Part shown: positions 9,265-17,412 of the stretch, piece by piece
How the letters are laid out: each line of letters starts with the position of its first letter
Position numbering within the stretch: the first letter of the stretch is position 1
From: JBHENC01 sp051000345
GTDB lineage: Bacteria; Acidobacteriota; Blastocatellia; Pyrinomonadales; Pyrinomonadaceae
Reading direction: 5' to 3'
Length of the DNA stretch: 41,060 bases
Assembly: GCA_051000345.1 (NCBI GenBank)
Contig: JBPCOJ010000072.1
Coordinates: 1 to 41,060, forward strand
Notes under the pieces: model-generated
Told to the model about the DNA's origin: nothing
Seen by the model: only the letters and a program-made list of their open reading frames with translations
The model's database searches: none
Program-made: the position numbers and the translations under genes

Positions 9265-9324
9265 CGAAAAAGAGTATCCGCGCATTGTGCTTTTGAAATG
9301 CACAACGCGCGGATACTCTTTTCG
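9265..9324. terminator. Long bidirectional hairpin terminator between the thioredoxin-like gene and coaE
   Basis: Arms of about 25 bp: cgaaaaagagtatccgcgca (continuing ttgtgc) at 9265-9290 and its near reverse complement at 9300-9324, with one mismatch and one bulged A, and a 9-nt loop. A-runs on the left and T-runs on the right give U-tracts in both directions. It would stop minus-strand transcription from the upstream gene before coaE. Confidence 0.8.
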
Positions 9325-9359
9325 CATAGCCATCTACAAACTACGCGATGTGAATTACT

Positions 9360-9644
9360 TTATTGATTGCACCAAGAGGTGACCATCGATTTCAGGTTAT
9401 CGACGGTTTGCGGAAGCCCTGCAAAGTTCCATTCGATTGAGTTGCGCCGCATTCCTACGATGACCGGTGTGCCTTGCAGACCGAGCGCGGCGGCGGCGCT
9501 GTCCGTCGGGTCTGCGTAAATGGAACTTTCAGGAATCCAAGACATTTTTTTCGCCAAACGTTTGGCATCGTCAACGCTTCCGCCGACCACAACAACGATT
9601 TTTCCAGCTAATTGATCGACGCGCGGCTTGCCCTTTCCGAACAC
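9360..9644 (-). CDS. Small thioredoxin-fold-like protein, probably 5'-degraded
   Basis: 94 codons from GTG 9644. The sequence (GKIVVVVGGSVDDAKRLAKK, ALGLQGTPVIVG, NFAGLPQTVDNLKSMV) looks like the C-terminal half of a thioredoxin/redoxin domain: the strand before the cis-proline region (GTPV), then the last strand and helix. No CxxC is present. The frame is open upstream of GTG and encodes a lipobox-like LLKPACSASS, but there is no start codon before the stop. A neighbouring frame with TTG (LNPLLSFDLSS) could supply the missing signal-peptide start if one base shift is assumed. It may be a complete short protein, or a lipoprotein with a damaged 5' end. Function unknown. Confidence 0.5.
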   Translation of the reverse strand: MFGKGKPRVDQLAGKIVVVVGGSVDDAKRLAKKMSWIPESSIYADPTDSAAAALGLQGTPVIVGMRRNSIEWNFAGLPQTVDNLKSMVTSWCNQ

Positions 9645-9802
9645 TCTTTCGCCGACGGCTGCCGAAGGGTCTGGCCTGTTCTTCGTTTGCAGCGACGAGG
9701 CACTACAGGCTGGCTTTAGAAGATAGGTCGAACGACAAGAGTGGATTCAACAAAACTCAAAGGCTATGACAGCTATGCCGTTTTTGTTAGCCGCCTCGAA
9801 CG

Positions 9803-9844
9803 AAAAAGCGGATGGTGTTGACAAACAACACCATCCGCTTTTAT
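9803..9844 (-). terminator. Rho-independent terminator after tRNA-Leu
   Basis: Perfect 15-bp stem (aagcggatggtgttg at 9806-9820 and its reverse complement at 9826-9840) with a 5-nt loop. On the minus strand it is followed by TTTTT. It lies 7-45 bp downstream of the tRNA-Leu gene and ends the gap-pgk-tpiA-secG-tRNA block. Confidence 0.9.
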
Positions 9845-9850
9845 TGGCTA

Positions 9851-9932
<82 letters not shown>

Positions 9933-9979
9933 TCAAATAACTAAAACTGTGTGGAAGGCTGTCGCCATTGAAGCTCTAT

Positions 9980-10441
9980 CTACTTGTTCTGCGTAGGAGA
10001 CGACTCGCTCTGCGGAGCAGAAGCGCCATTCGCGTTCGCAGATGGTGAAGCTGCTGTTGTCGGCGCAGAAGCGTCGGCGTTTGTTCCGGCGGGCGCATTA
10101 GCATTGCTGGTCGTCGTCGCGGGCGAAGCGTTGGCGGCGGCCGGTGATGCTTGCGGCGACGGCGACGGCGCAGCGTCGGCGGCCTGCGTTTCGAGCACAG
10201 AGCGCGTGCCGGTCAGTGCCGGTAACGAGAGCGTCAAGGCGATCAGCATAAAAGCTATTGCCGCGCCGATAGTAATCTTGGCGAGCAGCGTCGCCGTGCC
10301 GCGCGGCCCGAAAGCAGTGCTTGAAACACTGCTGGCAAAAAGCGCGCCCGCATCCGCCTTGCCCGGCTGCAACAACACCGCGACGACGAGCACGATGCAC
10401 GATAAAATAAAAAGCCCGTATAAAACGTAAGATAGCAACAA
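9980..10441 (-). CDS. secG: Preprotein translocase subunit SecG
   Basis: Small membrane subunit of the SecYEG protein channel. 153 residues. The N-terminal 75 residues carry the two SecG membrane helices (about 5-25 and 55-75) and the conserved cytoplasmic loop (LLQPGKADAGALFASSVSST, then FGPRG). The rest is an Ala/Ser/Pro/Thr/Asn low-complexity tail of about 70 residues, much longer than in E. coli SecG but common in this type of lineage. It starts 17 bp after the tpiA stop and is followed by tRNA-Leu. Confidence 0.93.
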   Translation of the reverse strand: MLLSYVLYGLFILSCIVLVVAVLLQPGKADAGALFASSVSSTAFGPRGTATLLAKITIGAAIAFMLIALTLSLPALTGTRSVLETQAADAAPSPSPQASPAAANASPATTTSNANAPAGTNADASAPTTAASPSANANGASAPQSESSPTQNK

Positions 10442-10458
10442 TGAACTGTCCTCTGTCT

Positions 10459-11217
10459 TCAGCGATTAAAATTTACGATCTGCGCGAAGCTTTCCGCTTG
10501 AAGACTCGCTCCGCCGACAAGCGCGCCGTCTATATCTTCTTCGTTCATTAAACCGGCGATGTTGTCCGGCTTGACCGAACCGCCGTAAAGAATGCGCAGC
10601 GACTGCGCTGCCCCTGTGCTGTGCCTCTGCGCGAAAACGCGCCGGATAAAAGCGTGCATCGCTTGCGCTTGTTCCGGCGTCGCTGTGCGGCCAGTGCCGA
10701 TTGCCCAGACAGGCTCGTAAGCGATTATGATACGGGCGAGGTCTGTGGCTGTCAACCCGCCGAGTCCGCCCGCTAACTGCCCGCTGATAACAGGTTCGGC
10801 AGTGCCTGCTTCGCGTTGCTCTAAGGTTTCTCCGACGCACATAATGACCGTCAAATTCGCCAAAAGCGCCGCCTGCGTTTTGCGTTTGACGAATGAATCC
10901 GACTCGCAGTAATACAGCCTGCGCTCGGAATGGCCGACGATCACATACTTTGCTCCGACATCGCGCAGCATTGCCGCAGAGACTTCGCCCGTGTGCGCGC
11001 CTTCGCTTGCCTCCGTCGAACAATCCTGCCCGGCGATGCCGATGTTCGAGCCTTCCAAACGATCCGCGACGGTTTTCAGCGCCGTGAACACAGGCGCAAT
11101 TACTACTTCGCAATGATTACTGTTCGCCACCAGCGGCTTCAAAGCAAGCGCCGTCTCGACGGACTCCGCAACCGTCTTGTACATCTTCCAATTTCCGGCG
11201 ATAACAGGTTTACGCAT
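10459..11217 (-). CDS. tpiA: Triosephosphate isomerase
   Basis: Interconverts dihydroxyacetone phosphate and glyceraldehyde 3-phosphate in the cytoplasm. 252 residues, normal length. Visible are the N-terminal catalytic lysine (AGNWKMYKT), the electrophilic histidine (VIVGHSERR), the catalytic glutamate with loop 6 (AYEPVWAIGTGRTAT), and the phosphate-binding RILYGGSVKPDN and GGASL. It lies between pgk and secG on the same strand, with a palindromic repeat in front. Confidence 0.98.
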   Translation of the reverse strand: MRKPVIAGNWKMYKTVAESVETALALKPLVANSNHCEVVIAPVFTALKTVADRLEGSNIGIAGQDCSTEASEGAHTGEVSAAMLRDVGAKYVIVGHSERRLYYCESDSFVKRKTQAALLANLTVIMCVGETLEQREAGTAEPVISGQLAGGLGGLTATDLARIIIAYEPVWAIGTGRTATPEQAQAMHAFIRRVFAQRHSTGAAQSLRILYGGSVKPDNIAGLMNEEDIDGALVGGASLQAESFAQIVNFNR

Positions 11218-11221
11218 AAAA

Positions 11222-11312
11222 ACAGTTTTCAGTTTTGAGTTTTCAGTTTCCAGCGTTTAGTAGTCAGCGGAAAGGTCTCCGGCTGAAAACTGAGAACCGA
11301 AAACTGAAAACT
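11222..11312. repeat. Intergenic inverted repeat between pgk and tpiA (GTTTTCAGTTTTC word repeat)
   Basis: The left arm is cagttttcagttttgagttt continuing tcagtttcc; the right arm is the near reverse complement (gaaaactgagaaccgaaaac continuing tgaaaac), about 25 bp per arm with few mismatches. The repeat is composed of the word TTTTCAG and variants. It fills the whole pgk-tpiA gap and would form a hairpin in the shared transcript. Confidence 0.6.
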
Positions 11313-12519
11313 ATTTATCATTGAGCGCCGCGACGCCGGGCAGTTCGTCGCCCGCGAGGAATTCGAGTGTTGCGCCGCCGCCGGTGGAGATATGCGTGAT
11401 TTTGTCTGCGACGCCCGCTTGCGTAATTGCCGCGACGGAATCTCCGCCGCCGACGATGACAGTTGCGCCGTGCTCTGCGGCATCTGCGACGGCGTGCGCG
11501 ATGCCGATGGTTCCTTCATCGAAAGGCTTTTCTTCAAAGACTCCCATCGGGCCGTTCCATATAATCGTCTTCGCGCCCTGCAAAGCGTTCGTGAACAGCG
11601 CAATGGTTTCCGTGCCGATGTCCATTCCGGCGTGGCCTATATTAGTGAATTCTATCGGAATCGTTTTGGTGTAGATTTGCCCGTTTTTAACCGGCTCGTA
11701 ACTATCGACGATTTGATGATCCGTCGGCAATAGCAGTTCGGTTCCCTGCGTCGTCGCGCGCTGCCTGATCTCGCGCGCCGTGTCGAGCTTATCGTTTTCG
11801 ACAAGAGACTTTCCGATTGTAAAACCTTCTGCTTTCAGAAACGTGTAAGCCATCGCGCCGCCGATCAGGATTTTATCAACGCGGCGTTCGATCAAAGCAT
11901 CAATGACGCCAATCTTATCGGAGACCTTCGCGCCGCCCAAGATTGCGACGAACGGATGCTCCGGGTTATGGACGACGCGTCCCAGATAATCGAGTTCCCT
12001 TTCCATCAACAAGCCCGCCGCCGCTTGCTTCACATACTTTGTGATGCCGACAGTCGAAGCGTGCGCGCGATGCGCCGTGCCGAATGCGTCATTCACATAA
12101 ACATCGCACAGGCTCGCTAATTCTTTTGCAAACTCATCGTCGTTTTGTTCTTCTTCTTTGTGAAAGCGCAAGTTTTCAAGCAGCAGCACATCGCCGTCTT
12201 TGAGCGCCGCGACTTTCGTTTTCGCTTCATCGCCAATGCAATCATCTGCGAACGCGACAGGCTTGCCAACCAACTGCGAAAGATGCTCGGCGATTGGGCG
12301 CAGGCTGTACTTCTCGACGCGCTCGCCTTTCGGTCTGCCCAGATGCGACGCGAGAATTACACGCGCGCCGTGCTCCGTCGCGTATCGAATCGTCGGCAAA
12401 GCACCCTGTATGCGCGAGTCATCTTCGACCATGCCGTTCTTCAAAGGCACATTGAAATCAACGCGTATAAAAACGCGCTGTCCCTTTAAGTCAAGTTCTC
12501 TGATTGAAAGCTTGTTCAT
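11311..12519 (-). CDS. pgk: Phosphoglycerate kinase
   Basis: Transfers phosphate from 1,3-bisphosphoglycerate to ADP. 402 residues from ATG 12519; a TTG two codons earlier is open but less likely. The N-domain has RVDFNVPLKNG and the LASHLGRPKG phosphoglycerate-binding loop. The middle has DAFGTAHRAHAST and LGGAKVSDKI, and the nucleotide side has WNGPMGVFE, GGGDSVAA and STGGGATLEFL. Co-directional with gap and tpiA, it is separated from gap by a 236-bp palindromic element. Confidence 0.98.
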   Translation of the reverse strand: MNKLSIRELDLKGQRVFIRVDFNVPLKNGMVEDDSRIQGALPTIRYATEHGARVILASHLGRPKGERVEKYSLRPIAEHLSQLVGKPVAFADDCIGDEAKTKVAALKDGDVLLLENLRFHKEEEQNDDEFAKELASLCDVYVNDAFGTAHRAHASTVGITKYVKQAAAGLLMERELDYLGRVVHNPEHPFVAILGGAKVSDKIGVIDALIERRVDKILIGGAMAYTFLKAEGFTIGKSLVENDKLDTAREIRQRATTQGTELLLPTDHQIVDSYEPVKNGQIYTKTIPIEFTNIGHAGMDIGTETIALFTNALQGAKTIIWNGPMGVFEEKPFDEGTIGIAHAVADAAEHGATVIVGGGDSVAAITQAGVADKITHISTGGGATLEFLAGDELPGVAALNDK

Positions 12520-12551
12520 AGCCAAACAATTTACAGTTTTTAAGTCAGACG

Positions 12552-12787
12552 TTAGGCTGTGTTGACATTTTGCTTTTTAATTGCCGCTAGCTTCAGCTAG
12601 TGGATAAGCAATACCAGTGGATATGGCTTTAGCCGAATCTATTATAAAAGCGAGTCTTCCGGCCTGCTTTAGCTAAAGCTGATAAGGATAATCATTCAAA
12701 TTTAATTTGGCTAAAGCCACAACTCTTAGTTTATCTGTTCCACTAGCTGAAGCTAGTGGCAACTGATGAAATGTCAACACAACCTAA
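12552..12787. mobile_element. MITE/REP-like nested palindromic element between gap and pgk
   Basis: 236-bp non-coding element. Terminal inverted repeats start TTAGGYTGTGTTGACATTT on both ends. A second block in both arms reads TTGCCRCTAGCTTCAGCTAG (TGGA follows). Internal to that is TGGCTTTAGCCRAA and its complement, and the centre holds a perfect palindrome GCTTTAGCTAAAGC. The whole unit is a nested set of inverted repeats able to form a long hairpin as DNA or RNA. No open reading frame and no obvious target-site duplication. It is in the leader of pgk, downstream of gap. Confidence 0.7.
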
Positions 12788-12800
12788 TTCCTGAAAACTC

Positions 12801-13808
12801 TTAAAAACCTTTTTGCGCGATGTACTTTACTAGGTCGCGCACGCGGCACGAATAGCCCCATTCGTTGTCGTACCATGAAAGCACTTTGACGAGATTTTTG
12901 CCTGTGACTTTCGTGTACTCGGCATCGACGATGGACGAATTCGAGTTGCCGCGAAAATCAACAGAGACGAGCGGCTCCTCCGAATACGCGAGAATGCCGC
13001 GCAGTTCTTCGTTGGCAGCATTCTTCAAAGCCTTGTTGACTTCCTCCGTCGTCGTTTCTTTTTCCACTTCCATCACGACATCGACGAGCGAAACATTCGG
13101 CGTCGGCACGCGCACGCTGATGCCGTCGAACTTTCCCTTCAGTTCCGGCAACACAAGGGCGACGGCCTTTGCTGCGCCCGTCGAGGTAGGGATCATCGAA
13201 AGGGCGGCGGCGCGGGCGCGGCGCAAATCCTTGTGCGGCAAATCGAGTAGTTGCTGATCGTTCGTATACGAGTGAATCGTCGTCATCTGCGCCGAGCGTA
13301 TGCCGAATTTTTCGTGCATTACTTTGGCGAGCGGGGCAAGGCAGTTCGTCGTGCAGGAAGCGTTCGAGACGACATGATGCGCCGCCGCGTCGTATTTCTC
13401 TTCGTTGACGCCGAGCACAATCGTGATGTCTTCGTTTTTGGCGGGCGCGCTGATAATCACTTTTTTGACTGTCCCGCGCAAATGTTTTTTCGCGTCTTCG
13501 GCATTCGTAAAATGCCCTGTCGATTCAATGACGATTTCCGCGCCGACGGCGTTCCAATCAATCGCCGACGGGTCTCTTTCAGAAAAGACGCGCAACTCTT
13601 TGCCGCTGACTTTGATGCCGTTCTCTGTTGCACTAATCTCTTCGTCGAGATTGCCGAGCACGGAATCGTATTTCAGCAGATGCGCGAGCGTTTTCGTGTC
13701 TGTCAGATCGTTGACGGCGACGAATTCTATTTCATTATCGCCGAGCGCCGTGCGAAAAACGTTGCGCCCGATGCGTCCGAATCCATTGATGCCGACTTTG
13801 ACTGCCAT
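12801..13808 (-). CDS. gap: Glyceraldehyde-3-phosphate dehydrogenase (NAD type)
   Basis: Oxidises and phosphorylates glyceraldehyde 3-phosphate. 335 residues from ATG 13808. The frame is open further upstream, but MAVKVGINGFGRIGRNVF is the family start and GGAGG lies about 12 bases before it. Nucleotide-binding GINGFGRIGR and VNDLTD suggest NAD preference. The catalytic cysteine is C152 in SNASCTTNCLAP, with its partner histidine in TTIHSYT and the C-terminal WYDNEWGYS. First gene of the gap-pgk-tpiA-secG cluster. Confidence 0.98.
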   Translation of the reverse strand: MAVKVGINGFGRIGRNVFRTALGDNEIEFVAVNDLTDTKTLAHLLKYDSVLGNLDEEISATENGIKVSGKELRVFSERDPSAIDWNAVGAEIVIESTGHFTNAEDAKKHLRGTVKKVIISAPAKNEDITIVLGVNEEKYDAAAHHVVSNASCTTNCLAPLAKVMHEKFGIRSAQMTTIHSYTNDQQLLDLPHKDLRRARAAALSMIPTSTGAAKAVALVLPELKGKFDGISVRVPTPNVSLVDVVMEVEKETTTEEVNKALKNAANEELRGILAYSEEPLVSVDFRGNSNSSIVDAEYTKVTGKNLVKVLSWYDNEWGYSCRVRDLVKYIAQKGF

Positions 13809-14191
13809 GAGTTTTCGATTCCTCCAACGTTGCATTTATGGAAATGCCGCTTCCCATTTTCGGACATCATCCGCTCGATTCCTTCCGGCGCACACCATGT
13901 TTACGGGCGCGTTCCGCACAGCATCACAAGGGAATAAGCATTGCTAGTAAAAGAAGAGGCCAAGATAATGCGCGCCCGCCGCGACTGTCAAGGAAGATAC
14001 AACTACTAAGGATGACAGAGAACTATCGAGAACCGTCAACGACTATCCGACGGCGCGCATGTTTTTGAAACCGAACGCCCACGCCTTTCGTAGTACGATG
14101 AAGAATGCAGGCGTGACATCGTTGATTTAGATTCTCGCGGCCTCAATTTTCCCAATAAAGAATTCATTTCCGCTAAGGAGCTTTTGGTTCG
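13809..14191. other. 383-bp divergent intergenic region (gap and tolC-like)
   Basis: Contains the promoters of two divergent units by position, but I cannot pick convincing -35/-10 pairs. AAGGAG at about 14174 lies about 11 bases before the start of the TolC-like gene. Open frames here have no family resemblance. Confidence 0.4.
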
Positions 14192-16375
14192 ATGAAGATT
14201 CGCTTTATCCGTCGCAGCTTGCGTAATACGACGCTCTGCCTTGTGCTTTTCGGTTTGTGCGCGCCGACGGCAATTTTCGCGCAAACGCCGACCACGCAAA
14301 CGCCCACGCCGACCACGCAAGTGCCGTCTACGCGCACGACGCCCAGCAATCCCGCGCAGCAGGATGCGACGCGCCCGCCCGTCAATCAACAGCGCCAGCC
14401 CGTACCCGAACCCGCGCGCCCGGTCACGCAAGACCCGACTGCCCCGCCCGGCACGCAGCGTTCTTCGCCGCAAGCCGCGCCCGGCACAAACGTCTCGCCG
14501 CAAACAACTCCGCAAACGCCCATCCCCGGCATCAGCGGGCAAACAACCGACCCTTCGATTAACACGACGCCGCCGCTCTCCCCTGCCACATCATCAAGCG
14601 ACGTGTTGACGAACGGCGGACAGACGAATCCGACAGACCAGGCCTTGCGCGATCCTGCGTTTCCCAATCAGGCAGCGCGTCCCGTGCCGCCTATGCCGAA
14701 TCTTACACGCCTCGGCATCAGCAGCGACCAGTCCATCGCTTTAACGCTGAACGAAGCGATTCGCCGCGCGCTCGAAAACAACAACGACATCGAAGTGGCG
14801 CGCACCAACGTGCGTTTCGCGGAAACATCCTTGCGCGCGTTGCAAGGCGTTTACGATCCCGTGTTCAGCATCTCTCCGCAAATCGACAATCGCGTGCAGC
14901 CGCAGGCCAATCGCTTCGCCGGTGCAGGTCAATCTGGCACCGTCTCGTTTACCAATTTGACGCTCAGCCCGACTGCCACCAAATTCTTTCAAACCGGCGG
15001 CGGGCGCTACGATGCCTTCTTTAACAACACGCGGCAAACGACTAACTCGACGGCCAACATTTTCAATCCGGTTTACTCCGCCAATCTCGGCGTGACCTTC
15101 ACACAGCCGCTTTTGCGTGACCGCTCGATTGATAATAATCGCCGCGAGATACGCATTCAGCGCAAGCGTCTCGCACAATCCGATGCGGATTTCCGACGCC
15201 AGACAATCGAAGTCATCGCGCAAGTTCAGCGCTCGTATTGGGACTTGGTTTTTGCGCTTCGCAATCAACAGAATCTACTCAACAATCTGGGCTTGACGCG
15301 CGAGCAATTTCGTCAAACCGAAGCGCGTATTGCTGCCGGAGCATTGCCGCCTTTGGAGCGCGCCGAAGTGCAAACCGAACTCGCCAACCGCGAATCGGAT
15401 TTGCTGCTCGCTTCGCAAAATGTTTCCATCGCCGAGAACAATATAAAACAGTTGATTCTGCGCGACCCGACATCCAACGAATGGACTTCGTCGCTGCTTC
15501 CGACAGACGAACCCGTGTTCGATTCCACCCCCGTTAATCTCAACGATGCGCTTGCGGAAGCGCGCGGCAATCGCCCGGAACTCTCGCGCCTGAAATTACA
15601 GCGCGACATCAACGACGTTGATTTGCAGTTTTTCAAAAACCAGACGCGCCCGCGCATAGACATTCAATCGACGCTTTCCACCACGGGACAGGCAGGCACG
15701 CCGACGGATTTTGTGACGAGCAGCGGAACGGGAACAGGTCAATCACTGCTTATTCCAACTGATGCGACGACGAGCGCCACAGCCTTTCTCTTGCAGCAGA
15801 TCAACGCGACGCGTCAGGTTCTGAACAATCCTTTGCTTCCGCAAGTTCAATCGCCGACGATAGCCACGAGTGTAACGGGCAGCGCGCTGCCCTCGAATTT
15901 AATCGGCGGCTACGGGCAAACACTTGCTAATCTGGTCGGCTTCAAAACGCGCAACATCGTTGTCGGCGTGACGATTCAAATGCCGTTCCGCAACAAGACC
16001 GCGCTGGCGAATCTTGCGGGCGCACAGATTCAACGCACGCAGTTGGACGCGTCGATGCGCCAGCAAGAACAAATCATCGAAGTCGATGTACGCAACGCCG
16101 CGCAGAACGTCGAGACGGCGCGACGGCGCGTGCTTGCCGCCCGCGCCGCGCGTGAAAGCGCCGAAACACAGTTATCCGGCGAGCGTCGTCTTAATCAAGT
16201 CGGGCGCTCCACGACATTCTTTCTTTTCCAGCGCGAGAACCAATTAGCCAACGCGCGCTTTCTCGAAATTCGCGCCCAGACCGATTACAGCAAAGCGCTC
16301 GCAGATTTACAGCGCGCCACATCGACGACACTTCGCGCCAACAACGTAATCGTCGAAACGCCAACCGTGCCGTAA
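14192..16375 (+). CDS. TolC-family outer membrane efflux protein
   Basis: Predicted outer-membrane channel with a periplasmic alpha-barrel, used in type I secretion or efflux. 727 residues. A signal peptide (MKIRFIRRSLRNTTLCLVLF) ends near IFAQ. Next is a low-complexity Pro/Thr/Gln/Ser region of about 140 residues that is not part of the TolC fold. The first OEP repeat begins about residue 180 (LTLNEAIRRALENNNDIEVA), with coiled-coil helices (YWDLVFALRNQQNLLNN). The second begins at VNLNDALAEARGNRPELSRL, and the C-terminal helix is RFLEIRAQTDYSKALADLQ. No adaptor or pump gene is adjacent, so its partner is unknown. A terminator follows. Confidence 0.88.
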   Translation: MKIRFIRRSLRNTTLCLVLFGLCAPTAIFAQTPTTQTPTPTTQVPSTRTTPSNPAQQDATRPPVNQQRQPVPEPARPVTQDPTAPPGTQRSSPQAAPGTNVSPQTTPQTPIPGISGQTTDPSINTTPPLSPATSSSDVLTNGGQTNPTDQALRDPAFPNQAARPVPPMPNLTRLGISSDQSIALTLNEAIRRALENNNDIEVARTNVRFAETSLRALQGVYDPVFSISPQIDNRVQPQANRFAGAGQSGTVSFTNLTLSPTATKFFQTGGGRYDAFFNNTRQTTNSTANIFNPVYSANLGVTFTQPLLRDRSIDNNRREIRIQRKRLAQSDADFRRQTIEVIAQVQRSYWDLVFALRNQQNLLNNLGLTREQFRQTEARIAAGALPPLERAEVQTELANRESDLLLASQNVSIAENNIKQLILRDPTSNEWTSSLLPTDEPVFDSTPVNLNDALAEARGNRPELSRLKLQRDINDVDLQFFKNQTRPRIDIQSTLSTTGQAGTPTDFVTSSGTGTGQSLLIPTDATTSATAFLLQQINATRQVLNNPLLPQVQSPTIATSVTGSALPSNLIGGYGQTLANLVGFKTRNIVVGVTIQMPFRNKTALANLAGAQIQRTQLDASMRQQEQIIEVDVRNAAQNVETARRRVLAARAARESAETQLSGERRLNQVGRSTTFFLFQRENQLANARFLEIRAQTDYSKALADLQRATSTTLRANNVIVETPTVP

Positions 16376-16406
16376 ACAACCGGCAGCGGCTTTCGGCAAA
16401 GCTTTC

Positions 16407-16456
16407 GCGGGCGACGAACCTCTCACAACAGTTGACGGTTCGCCGCCCGCGCTTTT
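16407..16456 (+). terminator. Hairpin terminator after the TolC-like gene
   Basis: GCGGGCGACGAACC (16407-16420) pairs with GGTTCGCCGCCCGC (16437-16450), one mismatch, 16-nt loop, followed by GCTTTTA. It separates the outer-membrane gene from the AT-rich gene behind it. Confidence 0.65.
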
Positions 16457-16540
16457 ATGCTCACGCACGCCGAATATTTGTTGTTATGCGTCTGAGATAA
16501 TTACTTCGCTGATTGTTGCGGGAAAAGAGGAAAAGTATAG

Positions 16541-17389
16541 ATGTTTCATCTTCTGGTCAAGGATGGCAACTGGGCTCAGGGTAAAGATTCATTGCCCCGA
16601 GGGCGAGTGTTCGAGTACACGGATGATGCAATTATCAAACAGTTTGAATCAGATGGCACCTTAAACGCCGACCTCCTAATAAGCCTGCCAGCACTACTTG
16701 TTAGCGAGACGAATGGTAAAGGAGAGCCAAAGGCACGAGTTGGGAGTATTATTCGCGCGCAAGTTTTGGGGAACAAGGTGAATATTGAATACAGTTTCGA
16801 TGAGGCTATACCACCAATAGCAAACTCTACCCTTGAGAAGCTTTCTACTGAACTAAATATTGAGTCGTTCGAGTTTTTCCGAACCCACTGGGCTATTAAG
16901 AATGTTGATTTATTTCAAATCCTTGTACGAAATCAAGTGGCAGCATTGCCCTCTCCAAAAGTTTTTAAGCTTGATAAAAATGAGGAAGTTGATAGTAATC
17001 TGCTCTCGGCAATGATGCCATTTGATCTTCGATTCAACGATGTCTATTCAACGATCAAGGCCGCTGCCAAAGAGTCTAATATGCAATGTCTAAGAGCAGA
17101 TGATATATGGCAGAGTGATGCCATTATTCAAGATGTTGTCTCGCTAATAAATAAATCACGCATTATTGTTTGTGACTTTACTAACCGAAACGCAAATGTT
17201 TTCTACGAAGCTGGAATTGCACATACACTTGGTCGGGACGTGATTATGATAACTCAATTGGATTCCGATATACCCTTTGATCTGCGGCATCTCCGCTATA
17301 TCCCCTATCTAAATAACGGTGAAGGGAGAGAGAAGCTTCGGGAACGCCTTCGACAGCGCATACAAACGCTGTTGGAGTCATCACCTTGA
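16541..17389 (+). CDS. Nucleoside 2-deoxyribosyltransferase/TIR-like domain protein, candidate defence effector
   Basis: 282 residues. The C-terminal part (about 150-282) has a Rossmann-like fold related to nucleoside 2-deoxyribosyltransferase and TIR domains. AMMPFD is at 157-162, then RADDIWQSDAII (185-196). SRIIVCDFTNRNANVFYEAG (206-225) has Asp212 and Glu223 as possible catalytic residues, and GRDVIMITQ and IPFDLRHLRYIPY follow. Such domains occur in bacterial immune effectors that act on NAD or nucleotides (family knowledge). The N-terminal 140 residues are not recognised. The gene is visibly AT-richer than its neighbours, uses AT-ending codons, and sits between cassette-like sites, so recent transfer is likely. 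GAGG lies 10 bases before ATG. No other defence gene is adjacent. Confidence 0.65.
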   Translation: MFHLLVKDGNWAQGKDSLPRGRVFEYTDDAIIKQFESDGTLNADLLISLPALLVSETNGKGEPKARVGSIIRAQVLGNKVNIEYSFDEAIPPIANSTLEKLSTELNIESFEFFRTHWAIKNVDLFQILVRNQVAALPSPKVFKLDKNEEVDSNLLSAMMPFDLRFNDVYSTIKAAAKESNMQCLRADDIWQSDAIIQDVVSLINKSRIIVCDFTNRNANVFYEAGIAHTLGRDVIMITQLDSDIPFDLRHLRYIPYLNNGEGREKLRERLRQRIQTLLESSP

Positions 17390-17412
17390 AATCATTAATC
17401 TCCGACGCCGAC

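Noticed and set aside
10000..10220. Frameshift in the secG tail
   Set aside because: The Ala/Ser/Pro tail is low complexity in one continuous frame and long SecG tails are common.
11222..11312. Possible CRISPR array (repeated short words)
   Set aside because: No regular repeat-spacer spacing; the structure is an inverted repeat. The same applies to 20653-20730 and 2212-2310.
14036..14542. Arg/Gly-rich minus-strand frame opposite the start of the TolC-like gene
   Set aside because: Shadow of the Pro/Thr/Gln low-complexity region; implausible composition.
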